A stretch of DNA of 64,000 bases from Spiroplasma_E sp902809815 (GTDB lineage Bacteria > Bacillota_I > Bacilli_A > Mycoplasmatales > VBWQ01), in assembly GCF_964030925.1 (NCBI RefSeq), contig NZ_OZ034992.1:310001-374000 (forward strand). The letters are read 5' to 3'. The position numbers were made by a program, and so were the translations under genes. Positions 41,530 through 50,984 of this stretch are shown piece after piece; positions within the stretch are counted from its first letter, which is position 1, and the number at the start of each line of letters is the position of its first letter. The notes below the pieces were generated by a model that saw only the letters and a program-made list of their open reading frames with translations, did not search any database and had not been told where the DNA came from.

Positions 41530-41766
41530 TTAATTTTCTAATTTTTTAATTGTTACTTTAATTCAACCTTGATAAACATCATTATCACCAACTATTAATG
41601 CAACATTACTTTCGGGATCAGAAACAATTATGTGTTTTGATTTAACATTTGGGTATTGTCTTAAAATAATTGCTCTAATATCATTACTTGTATGAATTGC
41701 TTTTGGAAATGGTGATAATATTTCAATTTCATCTTTATTTTCAAACAAAGTAGGTAATATTATCAT
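41530..41766 (-). CDS. Small phage protein, P1 copy
   Basis: 78 residues, identical in the first 67 to 31846-32082. Unknown. Confidence 0.55.
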
Positions 41767-41927
41767 TAATTATTCTCCTTATTTTTAATTTGATTAGAAA
41801 TTTCACTTATTATTTTCAATATTTTATATTCATTTTTTAAATCTTTAATTATATAAATTAAAAATATTATTAGTGTTATACTTGTTATTAATATTGGTGC
41901 TATTAATAAAATTTTTCATAATATCAT
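41766..41927 (-). CDS. Small membrane-anchored protein, P1 copy
   Basis: 53 residues, same as 32082-32243 with one exchange in the tail (EIISEI type for EILSEI). One N-terminal membrane helix. Confidence 0.5.
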
Positions 41928-41930
41928 TTT

Positions 41931-42224
41931 TTACTCTTTTCATTTTTTAAATCATTTAACATTGATTGAACAAAATGCACGATTTTTAGGAATGTTTAAA
42001 GTGTTAAAGATTTGACCAGTTACAATAATTTCATCGTTTTTGTTTAATAAAATACATCGGTTATAAAGTTTTGGTTTATTAAAAATTAAAGTAACATAAT
42101 TTAATCCATTTCATTGACCACGAACACTATAATATAATTCCTTATTACCTTTTTCGTAATATTTTGCTTCAATAGTGTTACTCAGTTTTACTGTTAATTT
42201 TACATAATTTTCTTTATCTTTCAT
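41931..42224 (-). CDS. SSB-like (OB-fold) protein, P1 copy
   Basis: 97 residues, same as 32247-32540. The beta-strand pattern and the DEIIVTGQIF strand are unchanged. Confidence 0.55.
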
Positions 42225-42226
42225 TT

Positions 42227-42691
42227 TTATAATTTCCTTAAATAATTATCAAAAATTAATATTTTTTTATGATTTTTTAAATAATATTGAATATGCTTAT
42301 AAGCATCTTGTTCATGTTTTGTTAATTTTATATTTCCTTTATAATTTGTTATTTTATTTTTATTTTTTGGGTGGTTTTCTAGATAATCTCAGTTGAAAAC
42401 ATCTTGTACTAATACCATTAATGCACCAATAATTTTAGGTGTTGCTAATGGATTAGTTAATAATTGTTTTGAACTTAAAAAGAAATTTTCTACAATAACT
42501 AATATTTTTTTATCAATAAATTTTTCTTTAATTAATTGCATTTTTTCTTTATACATATTTTTAGTTCATAAAACAGTTAATGTATTAAATGTTTCATTAA
42601 AAACAATATTATTAGTTTCACTTGAATATATAACCATTCCATTACTACCTATTCCTGCTGGGTCAATACCAATAATTAATTCATATTGCAT
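42227..42691 (-). CDS. RuvC-like Holliday-junction resolvase, P1 copy
   Basis: 154 residues, MQYELIIGIDPAGIGSNGMV..., catalytic Asp/Glu positions as in P2. One exchange at residue 4. Starts on the last base of the preceding gene. Confidence 0.75.
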
Positions 42692-42816
42692 TATCAATCA
42701 AATTCACCATTTTTAATTTTTATAATTATTTTATTTAGATTTCCAGAACAACATGTATCTATTTTCCCAAGATATATACTATTTCTTAATTCAGTAATTA
42801 ATTTTTCTTTATTCAT
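42691..42816 (-). CDS. Small early protein with NGEFDW tail, P1 only
   Basis: 41 residues: MNKEKLITELRNSIYLGKID TCCSGNLNKIIIKIKNGEFDW. It takes the place of two P2 genes (33010 and 33203) and keeps the NGEFD tail and its overlap with the next start. Its first residues resemble the P4 protein at 2602 (MNKEKLI), so modules are exchanged between the phages. Confidence 0.6.
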
Positions 42817-42982
42817 ATTTATACCTCCTACTTAACCTAATATTTAAAATACAGTCATAACAAATTGCTTTACTATTTTTATCTCTTAAAAAATATTTTC
42901 TTGTTTTTATATCATTAGTATTAAAGAATAAATAATCTAATTTATGTTGTTTACAAGTTCAACAAAAATACTTTTTTTGCAT
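42809..42982 (-). CDS. Zinc-ribbon early protein, P1 copy
   Basis: 57 residues, MQKKYFCWTCKQHKLDYLFF..., two CxxC pairs, as 33474-33647 with a few exchanges (KYFLRD for QNFLRD). Confidence 0.6.
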
Positions 42983-42984
42983 AA

Positions 42985-43236
42985 TTAATCACTTCTACAT
43001 CAATTACAAACATATCCATATGGGTTTGTATAATCTAAATGTTCAGCAATATCATAATCATCTTCAAATTTTCTAATATTATGTTGTTCTGATTCTAATT
43101 CTGTTTTAAAGCGATAAAGCATTTGGATTTTGTCATCTTCATATAATTCATTACATTCAACACATCTTTTTCTTCTTTTTTTAATTTTTTTATCAATCTT
43201 TCTTAGTGCTTCATAATCAAGAATTTCTATTACCAT
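42985..43236 (-). CDS. First early gene: zinc-binding protein, P1 copy
   Basis: 83 residues, as 33650-33901 with changes in the C-terminal third (AEHLDYTNPYGYVCN against DEHLDYTKPFGYVCD). Both Cys pairs kept. ATG at 43236. Confidence 0.6.
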
Positions 43237-43251
43237 AATAATCCTTTCCTA

Positions 43252-43285
43252 ATATGTTCTGTTGCTTCTAGCATAAAGAACATAT
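43252..43285. promoter_or_regulatory. Inverted repeat ahead of the P1 early operon
   Basis: ATATGTTCT / AGAACATAT with 16-base spacer, identical to P2. The control region 43286-43521 otherwise repeats P2 with small indels, including the AATCGA/TCGATT repeat. Confidence 0.55.
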
Positions 43286-43521
43286 ATTTTGATTTTTAGG
43301 TTATTAATAATACTACTATTCGTTTTATTCATTCCATGAAAACTGGGCTCAAAAATAAATTGTGAAATTTTAAAAAGAAATCGAGGCATTCGATTCAATA
43401 TTTATTTAATTTATGTTTAATAAATTAATATTTTAATTGAACCGGCACCGCTCAATTTTTTTTACAAGTTTGAAATTTATTTTCTCGCCCAAAAAATTTT
43501 TCAAAAAAAATAAAAAATAAA

Positions 43522-43850
43522 ACCAACACTTGCTCACTGGGGAGTGGCAAGGTTGGTTAAATAAAGAATAGAATTAATACAATAGGTCCCTACAACAGGT
43601 CTATATATACTAGTTTCCAATTCGCTCCCACCCCAAGAATTACCATTAATGGTTAGTATATTTTATTAGGTATCACTCCACTTTTTATTTATCCATGCAA
43701 GTCCACATGTTCTAGCTACTATTTTTAACAACTGTGTTGTAGTTCACTTTTTTAGTTCCCTAACACGTGTTGATAATAGTATTAAAGAGGGTTATTAAAA
43801 ATTTTAAAATTTTACAATTACAAAAAAAGACAAGATTTTTATTCTCGTCT
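43522..43850. ncRNA. Structured noncoding region with terminator, P1 copy
   Basis: Same as 34189-34515: hairpin ACCAAC..GTTGGT at 43522-43557, helices CTACAACA/TGTTGTAG and ATATACTA/TAGTATAT unchanged, one TT insertion in an unpaired loop (CACATGTTCTAGC for CACATGCTAGC). The terminator stem GACAAGA / TCTCGTC (43829-43849) has one mismatch and a different loop from P2, so pairing rather than sequence is kept there. Confidence 0.55.
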
Positions 43851-43937
43851 TTTGTCATTTATTTTTAATTCAAGGGTAAAAAAAGAAAGTTTTTATTTTT
43901 GAAAATGATTAGTTATCGACATCTTCGACACGCTCCC

Positions 43938-44372
43938 AAAAAATGAAATCAAAATAATGGTGAAGTTTGGAGTTTAATAGTTTTTGGTAATGATTTATAT
44001 ATTGGAAGTAGAAATCAACTATATGAAAGTAGACTATTTAAACTTTCTCTTAAAGGAGAAAAAATAACAGAAACTATTGGTTGAAGAAATAATAAAAATT
44101 ATGGTGAGATTTGAAGTTTAGCTGTTGTTAATAATGATTTATATGTTGGAAGTAGAGTTCAAGTTATTGATAATAAATTTTTTAAAGGTGGATTATATAA
44201 GTCATCTGATGGTGGTATTACTTTTACTGAAGTATTTGGTTGAAATAAAGATTATGGTGCGGTAGTAAGTTTATTACTTGCAGATAATAATTTATATATT
44301 GGAAGCAAAAACTATAGTGATAAAACTAATCAAAATTATCAAGGGAAGTTATTTTTTAAAAGAATAAAATAA
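43938..44372 (+). pseudogene. Repeat (beta-propeller-like) protein, 3' half, after prophage P1
   Basis: Starts with the target copy AAAAAATG and reads KKWNQNNGEVWSLIVFGNDL YIGSR, then two more repeats (EIWSLAVVNNDLYVGSR, AVVSLLLADNNLYIGSK), stop TAA at 44370. Each repeat has Trp, a (G)E-x-W/V-SL strand and NDLYxGS, the same pattern as in 9254-9878. No start codon or ribosome binding site of its own. In-frame continuation of the 5' half. Confidence 0.75.
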
Positions 44373-44472
44373 AATTATTAAAAAAATAAAAAACATTATA
44401 ATAAAAATATTATAATATTTAGAAAATATTTAGTTTTTAAATTATTAATAAGATAAAGTATATTAATAAAAA

Positions 44473-44895
44473 TTAATGAACATAGTAATTATTAATAATT
44501 TCACAATTTTCGATTGCATCTCAAAAAATATTATTTTTTTCTTTTATTTTAAAAATAAAAATAATTACTATGAATAGAAATACTGTATATAATAAAATTG
44601 GAACGATAATTATACAAAAGATAACTCCAATCTGTAATTGAATTCAAGGATAGTAATTATCAGGAAAATGATTTAAGTTACAGAAAGAACTTGCCGAAGT
44701 GCTAATAGTATAACTTAAACCAAAATGTTTTAATATTGTATATCCATCTTTAAAATTTGAATGACATTGTTCCTTATTATCGAATTTAAAATAAAAGTTA
44801 CTAAATCAAATTAAGTATAAACCAGTAATTGTAATTAAAACCGTGATTGCAAATAATATTATAGTTGTTAACTGTAATATTTTAACTTTTTTCAT
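44473..44895 (-). CDS. Two-span membrane protein, unknown
   Basis: 140 residues, ATG at 44895 after AGAGGTATCAAA. MKKVKILQLTTIILFAITVL ITITGLYLIWF is the first membrane helix; FSNFYFKFDNKEQCHSNFKD... to NYYPWIQ a central loop with three Cys outside; then VIFCIIIVPILLYTVFLFIV the second helix and a cytoplasmic tail. Both termini inside. Function unknown; no neighbour association seen. Confidence 0.65.
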
Positions 44896-45046
44896 TTTGA
44901 TACCTCTTTAAATATAAAAAAACATTTTTAGATAATAAAAATAATAAGTTAAGAACTATATTATTTTATGTAAAAATGATAACAAATTTATATTGTTTTT
45001 ACAATTATTGATTGTATAAGCAAAGTTTTAATTAATTATATAAATG

Positions 45047-45088
45047 AATAATATTAAGAAAATATTCAAATATTTTCTTAATATTATT
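45047..45088 (-). terminator. Perfect 20-bp A/T palindrome terminator
   Basis: AATAATATTAAGAAAATATT and its exact complement separated by CA. It overlaps the stop codon of the gene 45084-45341, as the rpsI terminator does. Confidence 0.6.
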
Positions 45089-45341
45089 TTGATTTATTAA
45101 TTTGATTCAATATTCTACTTGCATCTAAATTAAATGGTATTACAATAATTTCATAGTGAATAATTTCGCGATTAGGATATCCAAATTTTGTTACTATTTC
45201 TTTAAAACTTAGATGAAATAGTGTTGCTAATTCTAATGTTTCAAATGCTTTATATTTTATGTCATCACTTTGATTTGTTTTATATTTTAATAAATAAATT
45301 TCTTTGAGTTTTATTTTCATTTCATTTTTATTGCCATTCAT
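45084..45341 (-). CDS. Small soluble protein, unknown
   Basis: 85 residues from ATG 45341 (MNGNKNEMKIKLKEIYLLKY), which follows GAGAGGTAAAAAA; the longer upstream frame is less likely. Contains LELATLFHLSFKEIVTKFGY and ends SRILNQINKSK. Possibly a helix-turn-helix-like segment (LATLFHLSFKEIVTKFG), but too weak for a call. Confidence 0.55.
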   Translation of the reverse strand: MNGNKNEMKIKLKEIYLLKYKTNQSDDIKYKAFETLELATLFHLSFKEIVTKFGYPNREIIHYEIIVIPFNLDASRILNQINKSK

Positions 45342-45464
45342 TTTTTTACCTCTCAAACTTATATAATTTAACAAGTAAATTATATATAAATTATATCATT
45401 TTACTTAATTCATATTTAGTATTTTTTATTAAAAAATTTTAATAAATATACAATAAAAATATGA

Positions 45465-45626
45465 TTATGAAAACGTAGGTGATTTTGCAATAATATCATC
45501 ATTAATTTTCTCTATATTCTCATTCTCATTTATATCTTTTATATCATCATCATTTAGTGTTGCTTCTTTTCCTAAATTTTGATTTCATTTTTCAATTTTT
45601 AAGATATGTATTTTAATCTTTGTCAT
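45465..45626 (-). CDS. Small acidic protein, unknown
   Basis: 53 residues, ATG at 45626 with AAGAGGGGATTCAG. MTKIKIHILKIEKWNQNLGK then an acidic tail (DDDIKDINENENIEKIND). One UGA Trp. Unknown. Confidence 0.5.
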
Positions 45627-45802
45627 TCTGAATCCCCTCTTAATAAAAAACCTTGTATGAATAAATTATACAAAAAATTTTTTTTACTTTTAAAAATATA
45701 AATTTTTATTATAAGAATATTAAATAAAAATTAAATAAAATATTGTTATTATATATTGCAATCGTGCTTGAACAAATATATAATATCTCTGTTGCTCTTT
45801 TT

Positions 45803-45879
45803 GGGACTATAGCTCAGCTGGTTAGAGCGCACGCTTGATAAGCGTGAGGTCGATGGTTCAAGTCCATTTAGTCCCACCA
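45803..45879 (+). tRNA. tRNA-Ile (GAT)
   Basis: 77 bases beginning GGGACTATAGCTCAGC and ending with encoded CCA. Acceptor stem GGGACTA/TAGTCCC, anticodon loop CTTGATAAG with GAT, T arm GGTTCAAGTCC. Clean cloverleaf. This is the isoacceptor for AUU/AUC, which dominates such AT-rich genes. Confidence 0.97.
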
Positions 45880-45992
45880 TTATATGTGAAATTATGAAAT
45901 AAACAGTTTTGTTTATTTTTTTTATTTAAATCAAATTAAAAATTATAATAAAGATGTAAATCAATTGATTTATTAAGAATATAAAAAGTTAT

Positions 45993-46041
45993 ATTAAAAA
46001 CCTATGATTAATCAGATATTTTAATTAGTGATAGGTTTTTA
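45993..46041 (+). terminator. Probable terminator after tRNA-Ile
   Basis: AAAAACCTAT ... ATAGGTTTTT, 10-bp arms with a 27-base A/T loop. The long loop makes it a weaker terminator, but nothing else lies here before the IS5-like copy 2. Confidence 0.45.
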
Positions 46042-46115
46042 GTAATTGTTATTTTTTTAGTATGTTTTATAATTATTAATTTTTTTTATTTTTGAATTAT
46101 AAATTAATATATAAT

Positions 46116-47272
46116 GGACATATTCCGTAATTAAATTTTTTAAAAGTCAATTAATAATTTTAAAATTTATTTTATAATTTTGTTATTAACAATAAATTTA
46201 GAAAAGTGTTGATAAAAATGATTTTTGAAAATTTAAAAAAATTAAAAAATGAAGAATTTTACAGATATTTTGGTATAAAACGTTTTCATTTTAATGAAAT
46301 GTTAGAAAAATTAATTGAAATAGAAAAATTAGAAAAAAATAAAGGTCGAAAAAATAAACTTTCAGTAGAAGAAAGATTAATGATGACTTTATTATACTGA
46401 AAAGAATATTATACTTTTTTTCAAATGAGTATTAAATCTAAAATGAGCCCATCAAGTTGTTTTCGAAATATTACTTGAGTAGAAAATAAACTTAGTAACC
46501 ACAAAGATTACCAATTTTTAAAAGAAAGATATAAATTAAAAATTGATAAAAAACAAGAAAATTCAAATGAATTTCAATTTTATTTAATTGATTCAACTGA
46601 GATTGAAATTGAAAGACCAACTAAAAAAACTACAGTTAGAATATTTTTCTGGTAAAAGTTGAATGTATTCTATAAAATTTCAAATTGTATATGATTTTTT
46701 TAATAAAAAAATTGTTGATATTTTTGCTGATAATGGTAAAGTGCATGATTTTCAAATATTAAAAAATTCAAATCTTGAATTTTCAGAAAAAACAATAATT
46801 ATTGGTGATTTAGGATATCAAGGTATACAAAATATTTATAAAAATACAATAATACCAATTAAAAGAACTAAAAATAAAAAATTAACTAAACAAGAAAGAA
46901 AATACAATAAGATTGTATCTAAAATTAGAATTAAAGTTGAACATGTCTTTGCTTGATTGAAAAGATTCAAAATTTTAGTAAATAAATGTAGAAAATCTAA
47001 ATTTAAACTTATGTACTTAAGATTTAACTTACTTTGTGAAATTTTTAATAAAATAAAACCATTAAAATAAAAAAAATATTAAAAATATTTTTTTAAAATT
47101 TAAATTTTTATCGAGTTAATATAAAAATATTATTAACAATTTTTTGTTTAAAATGTAAACTCATTTTTTAAACTATTTTTTCAAAAAATATTTATTTCTA
47201 TATTCAATAACACTAAATAGTTTTAAAACAATTTTATTGACAATTAATTAAATTTAATTACGGAATATGTCC
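46116..47272 (+). mobile_element. IS5-like element, copy 2
   Basis: 1157 bases, GGACATATTCCG to CGGAATATGTCC. It stops one base before the ABC ATPase start codon (T-ATG), thereby replacing that gene's promoter and ribosome binding site. Confidence 0.85.
46218..47070 (+). pseudogene. IS5-family transposase (two frames separated at A7)
   Basis: N-terminal frame 46218-46655 (MIFENLKKLKNEEFYRYFGI ... FYLIDSTEIEIERPTKK) and C-terminal frame 46663-47070 (LQLEYFSGKSWMYSIKFQIV ... ILVNKCRKSKF). They meet in CTAAAAAAACTAC; a +1 shift at the A7 joins them into a complete DDE protein (Asp in LIDSTE, Asp in IGDLGYQG, Glu in KVEHVFAW). May be programmed frameshifting or a mutation; see finding. Confidence 0.75.
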
Positions 47273-47495
47273 TATGAAAAAACAAGAAATATTAACACCA
47301 GTTATTAATAGTTCTTTAGTTGAAGATGATGTTAATGCTAAATCAAAAGAAAAACATAAATTTCTAAATTTTATTAAATCATATTTTAAAAATTGACGTA
47401 ATCATTATAACCGTAATGTAATAGTTAATCCCGAAGATGCTCAATATGCAGTTTTAATTCGTGATTTTACTAAACAGTTTAAAAAATTTAAAGCG

Positions 47496-48624
47496 GTGGT
47501 TGGCCCTTAATTACTGGACCATTTTTGATATAAAATTCTAAATTTTAATTTGTAAAATTGGTGGTTTTAGAAATTTAGAATGTATTCTTTCATAATTATA
47601 AAACATAACATATTGATTTACATCATTTATAGCTTCATTGATGGATAAATATTGATTTGATCCTTTAGGTAGTCATTCTTGAGATAAATGAGAAAATCAG
47701 TTTTCAGATAATACATTACCACCAATATCATAAGGTTGTTTTTTGCTTAAAATTATTTGTTTATCCTCTGCTCATTTTGTGATATCCTGACAATAAAATT
47801 CGTTGGCGTTATCTGAATGTAAAATAACATTTTTTACTTGATTTCAAGAAAATTGTTTGTTGATTTTTTCAAGAGCAGGAAGAATTAAATCCTGATATGA
47901 TTTATTAGGAGCAATATTATAACTAACAACATTATTTGAATAAAAATCAATAATTACAAAAAGATATAATCATCCTTCTTTAGTATTTATTTGTTTAGTG
48001 TCCATTGATCAAATTTGATTTGAAGAGGTTGTACTTTTATAATCTTTGTTTACTTTATCCATTGTAGGTATTCACTTATTTGGATTTTTTTTGTTTTTAG
48101 GATAGTTATTTTTAGTTTGTTTTAATCCTTGAATATTGTGTTCTTTCATAATTTTTCGCATTTGTTTTATTGATAATTCTATATTTAAAATGATATTTTT
48201 TTCTTGTTTTAATCACTCTTTAAAAGCTGAAAAAATTCTTAAATATCCATAAATTCTGCCTTTTCTTGTAGAATGAAATTCGATTAAAAGTTGGCATATT
48301 TTTTGATATTTATGATTGCATTTAATAATATGATTTTCTTCTTTTTTAATAGGTTTTTGTTTATTTTTTAAAAAGTAATATGTTGATCTGTTTAATTGAA
48401 GATATTGACATAGGTTTCTAATTGAATATTGATTTTTACAATCATCAATAATTTTAATTTTTTCTTTGATATTTAATTTGTTAATTACTAATGCTATTTG
48501 TTTAATTTTATCCATTAATAAAAATCCTTTCAGGTTAAAATTAGTGTTAATTATATAACACAATTGTTTTTAGAATACATTCAGGTTTTTTAAATTAATG
48601 GTCTAGTAAAAAGGGCTAAGTGGC
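47496..48624 (-). mobile_element. IS3-like element, copy 3, in the ABC ATPase gene
   Basis: 1129 bases, same ends as copies 1 and 2, opposite to the ABC gene. Flanks show no duplication, consistent with an adjacent deletion. Confidence 0.9.
47538..48515 (-). CDS. IS3-family transposase (copy 3)
   Basis: 325 residues, ATG at 48515; same protein as 9929-10906 and 25380-26357. Intact. Confidence 0.9.
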
Positions 48625-49412
48625 ACTATTAAGTGTTTAATTAGCGCTATGGTTGAAACACACGGTGATTTAATTATTCATGGTAAGCGTTCATGAACAG
48701 TTGAAGCAAAAAAACAAGTAGGTTATATTCCAGAAGCTGCAAGATTTCCTAAACGAATTACTACTTATGATTATTTAATTTCAATGGGACAAATTAGTGG
48801 TTTGAAATATAAAATTGCTAAGGAAAAGACAGAAATGATTTTAAAGGAATTAGATTTATGGAAATTTAAAAAACGCAACCCTAATGCTTATTCTTCGGGT
48901 ATGAAGAAAAAGGTGTTATTAGCACAATCACTATTAAATAATCCAGATGTCTTAATTTTAGATGAACCAGCCGCTAATCTTGATCCAACAGCAAGAACAG
49001 AATTGTTTAATGATTTAAGAAAGCTTCGTGAACAAGGTAAAACTGTTTTTATTTCATCACATATTTTATCTGAATTACAAAATTTAGCCGATGAAGTTAC
49101 TGTTTTAAATTATAGTAAAGTTGTTTATACAGGATTGGTTAATAAAACTGATTCATTATATGAAATAAGTTCTAATAATAACAATAATAAATTAATGAAG
49201 TTATTAATAGATAAAAAATTTTCAGTAGATGTTAATGAAAATCGTTTATTGGTAAATATTAAAACTGAAGCACAAGTTGCAGAAGTATTAGCAATTGCTT
49301 TAAGTGCTAATATCATCATTACTTATTTAAAACCATATACTGTTGATTTGCAAACAATGTATGAACGAATTGTTATGGAAGCTAATGATAAAAATAAGAA
49401 GGGAGAAAAATA

Positions 49413-50825
49413 ATGCCAATATTTCGTTATACTTTTAAAAAGATGATTGCTACTCCTTCAACTTGAATTATTTTTATTATAACTTTAATTTTTCTTGCTT
49501 TATCTTGGTCTTTAATATCGTTATTTGTGGGTTCTGAAGCAATAAAACAATTAACTTATGATCAAGCATTAAATTTTTATGTACCACAATGAAAAGTATT
49601 ATCGTTCTCGGTACTTTTATCAATTATGATTTTTGTATTTATTTCAGTTAAAGCAACACAAGTTTTTCGTGATGAAATTGATGATGGTACTTTATTGATT
49701 TTAGTATCAAAGCCAGTTAGTAGAACTAGAATTTGAACTGAAAAGTTATTATCTTTACAAGTGGTAATTATTTTATATTTATTTTTATCTATTTTTATTG
49801 CTAGTTTTGTTATTGCTATTCCTGGCATTAGTAGCTCAACTATTTATAATGCGGTATTTCCTTATTTATGAATTTTATTTGGTGTTGCTATTATTTTTGA
49901 TTTAATTATTTCTTCAATTGCTATTTTATTTTCATTAATTTTAAATGCTAAGGCTTTAGTTGCAATTATGATTGGAATGGCTGCTTTATTCAATATTTTT
50001 GCGACATTAATTAATGGTTTAGTAACATTAGATCCTACATATTATGTTGTTTCACAGTCATTAGCAGTTTATAATAATGTAAAAGCTAAATTAGATAAAA
50101 CTGATATTGATTGAATTAATGACGTATATAGAAAAGACCCAACAACTACTATTGAATCTATTCAAAAGGCTATGTTTAGTATTTACGATACATATATTAA
50201 AGAAGTTAAGTATCCTAATAATTATGATTATCAAAAAGAACAAACAATAGTATTAGCAATTAAGAATGGTAGTACTAGTACTCCACCAACTACTGATGCT
50301 CCTAAGGACTTAGTTACTCATATTTACAATATTAGTAATGCTTTTCGTCAATGAAAAGAACAAAGTTTTGAAGAATTAATGACAGGTAAAAAAGTTGGAC
50401 TAGATAACCTTGGTCCCAAAAGATCAAATGGTGTTGGTAGCAATAATGTTGATTATTCAGTAAATCTTATGATTACGGGTTTAAATACATCTCTTTCTCA
50501 ATCCCAATATGATGCTCTTAATACTAAGACATCACAAGTTAAAGCAATGCGTTATTTAAATATTTTTTATCAATTAAAATATATTTGAGATGGAATATCG
50601 ACTGAACAAAGTTCAATCTTTGCTTATCCAAGTGAGTATGCTATGACAGCAGATCCTTATTTAGTTAGTTTTAATAAAGTTAACACAAATTATCAAGTTG
50701 ATACCAATAAAGCAACTAATAGTAAAATTCTTAATTTTCCAGTTTTATTGACTGTGTATGTTTTGCTTGGTATTGGTTTATTGAGTGCTTCATGATTAGT
50801 ATTTAATCGTAGAGATTTTACTTAG
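49413..50825 (+). CDS. ABC transporter permease
   Basis: 470 residues, ATG at 49413 overlapping the ATPase stop by one base, GGGAGAAAAATA upstream. MPIFRYTFKKMIATPSTWII FIITLIFLALSWS is the first helix; QVFRDEIDDGTLLILVSKPV SRTRIWTEKLL is the ABC-2 permease coupling motif; four more helices to residue 205 (IMIGMAALFNIFATLINGLV). Then a ~220-residue exterior domain, and a last helix LTVYVLLGIGLLSASWLVFN followed by RRDFT. An exporter subunit (ABC-2 / DUF-type); substrate unknown. Intact although its ATPase is broken. Confidence 0.8.
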
Positions 50826-50840
50826 CAGTTTAGTATCTTT

Positions 50841-50877
50841 TATAAAAAATCAACATCAAAGATGTTGATTTTTTATA
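50841..50877 (+). terminator. Terminator of the ABC operon
   Basis: TATAAAAAATCAACATC-AAA-GATGTTGATTTTTTATA, perfect 17-bp arms with T6. Confidence 0.85.
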
Positions 50878-50984
50878 TATTAAATTTCAAACCTCATTAT
50901 AAATTATGTATGTCAATTATTTTTGCTTAAATGATGTAAAATTATTATTATAATATAGAGCAAATTAATGATAAGGGTGAAATT

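Larger units (their letters stand above)
9879..43937. mobile_element. Prophage P1 (contains IS3 copy 1 and the whole of prophage P2)
   Basis: Left end GGGAGCG at 9879, right end CGCTCCC at 43937; flanking direct repeats AAAAAATG at 9871-9878 and 43938-43945 (8 bp). With IS3 copy 1 removed, the left end reads GGGAGCGTACCGATGTTGTC and the right end, reversed, GGGAGCGTGTCGAAGATGTC; about 20 of the first 25 bases match. Own length is about 16.5 kb after subtracting P2 (16,456 bp), one P2 target copy and the IS3 (1129 bp). Gene content: UPF0236, terminase, membrane protein, 675-aa protein, portal, tail fibre, 571-aa protein, capsid-like, scaffold-like, small genes, SSB-like, RuvC-like, zinc ribbons, structured noncoding region. 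Confidence 0.9.
47274..49413 (+). pseudogene. ABC transporter ATP-binding protein, broken by IS3 copy 3
   Basis: 5' part (47274-47495): MKKQEILTPVINSSLVEDDV, a ~60-residue N-terminal extension, then AVLIRDFTKQFKKFKA, the start of the nucleotide-binding domain. 3' part (48625-49413): TIKCLISAMVETHGDLIIHG, Q-loop VGYIPEAARF, signature YSSGMKKKVLLAQSLL, Walker B VLILDEPAANLDP, H-loop VFISSHILSE. The Walker A/P-loop, expected just before TIKCLIS, is not on either side: about 25 codons were deleted when the IS inserted. The frame ends overlapping the permease start. It is therefore non-functional as an ATPase. Confidence 0.85.

Noticed and set aside
45400..45470. Possible CRISPR-like repeats
   Set aside because: No regularly spaced repeats were found anywhere in the window; the repeated A/T words are ordinary low-complexity sequence.
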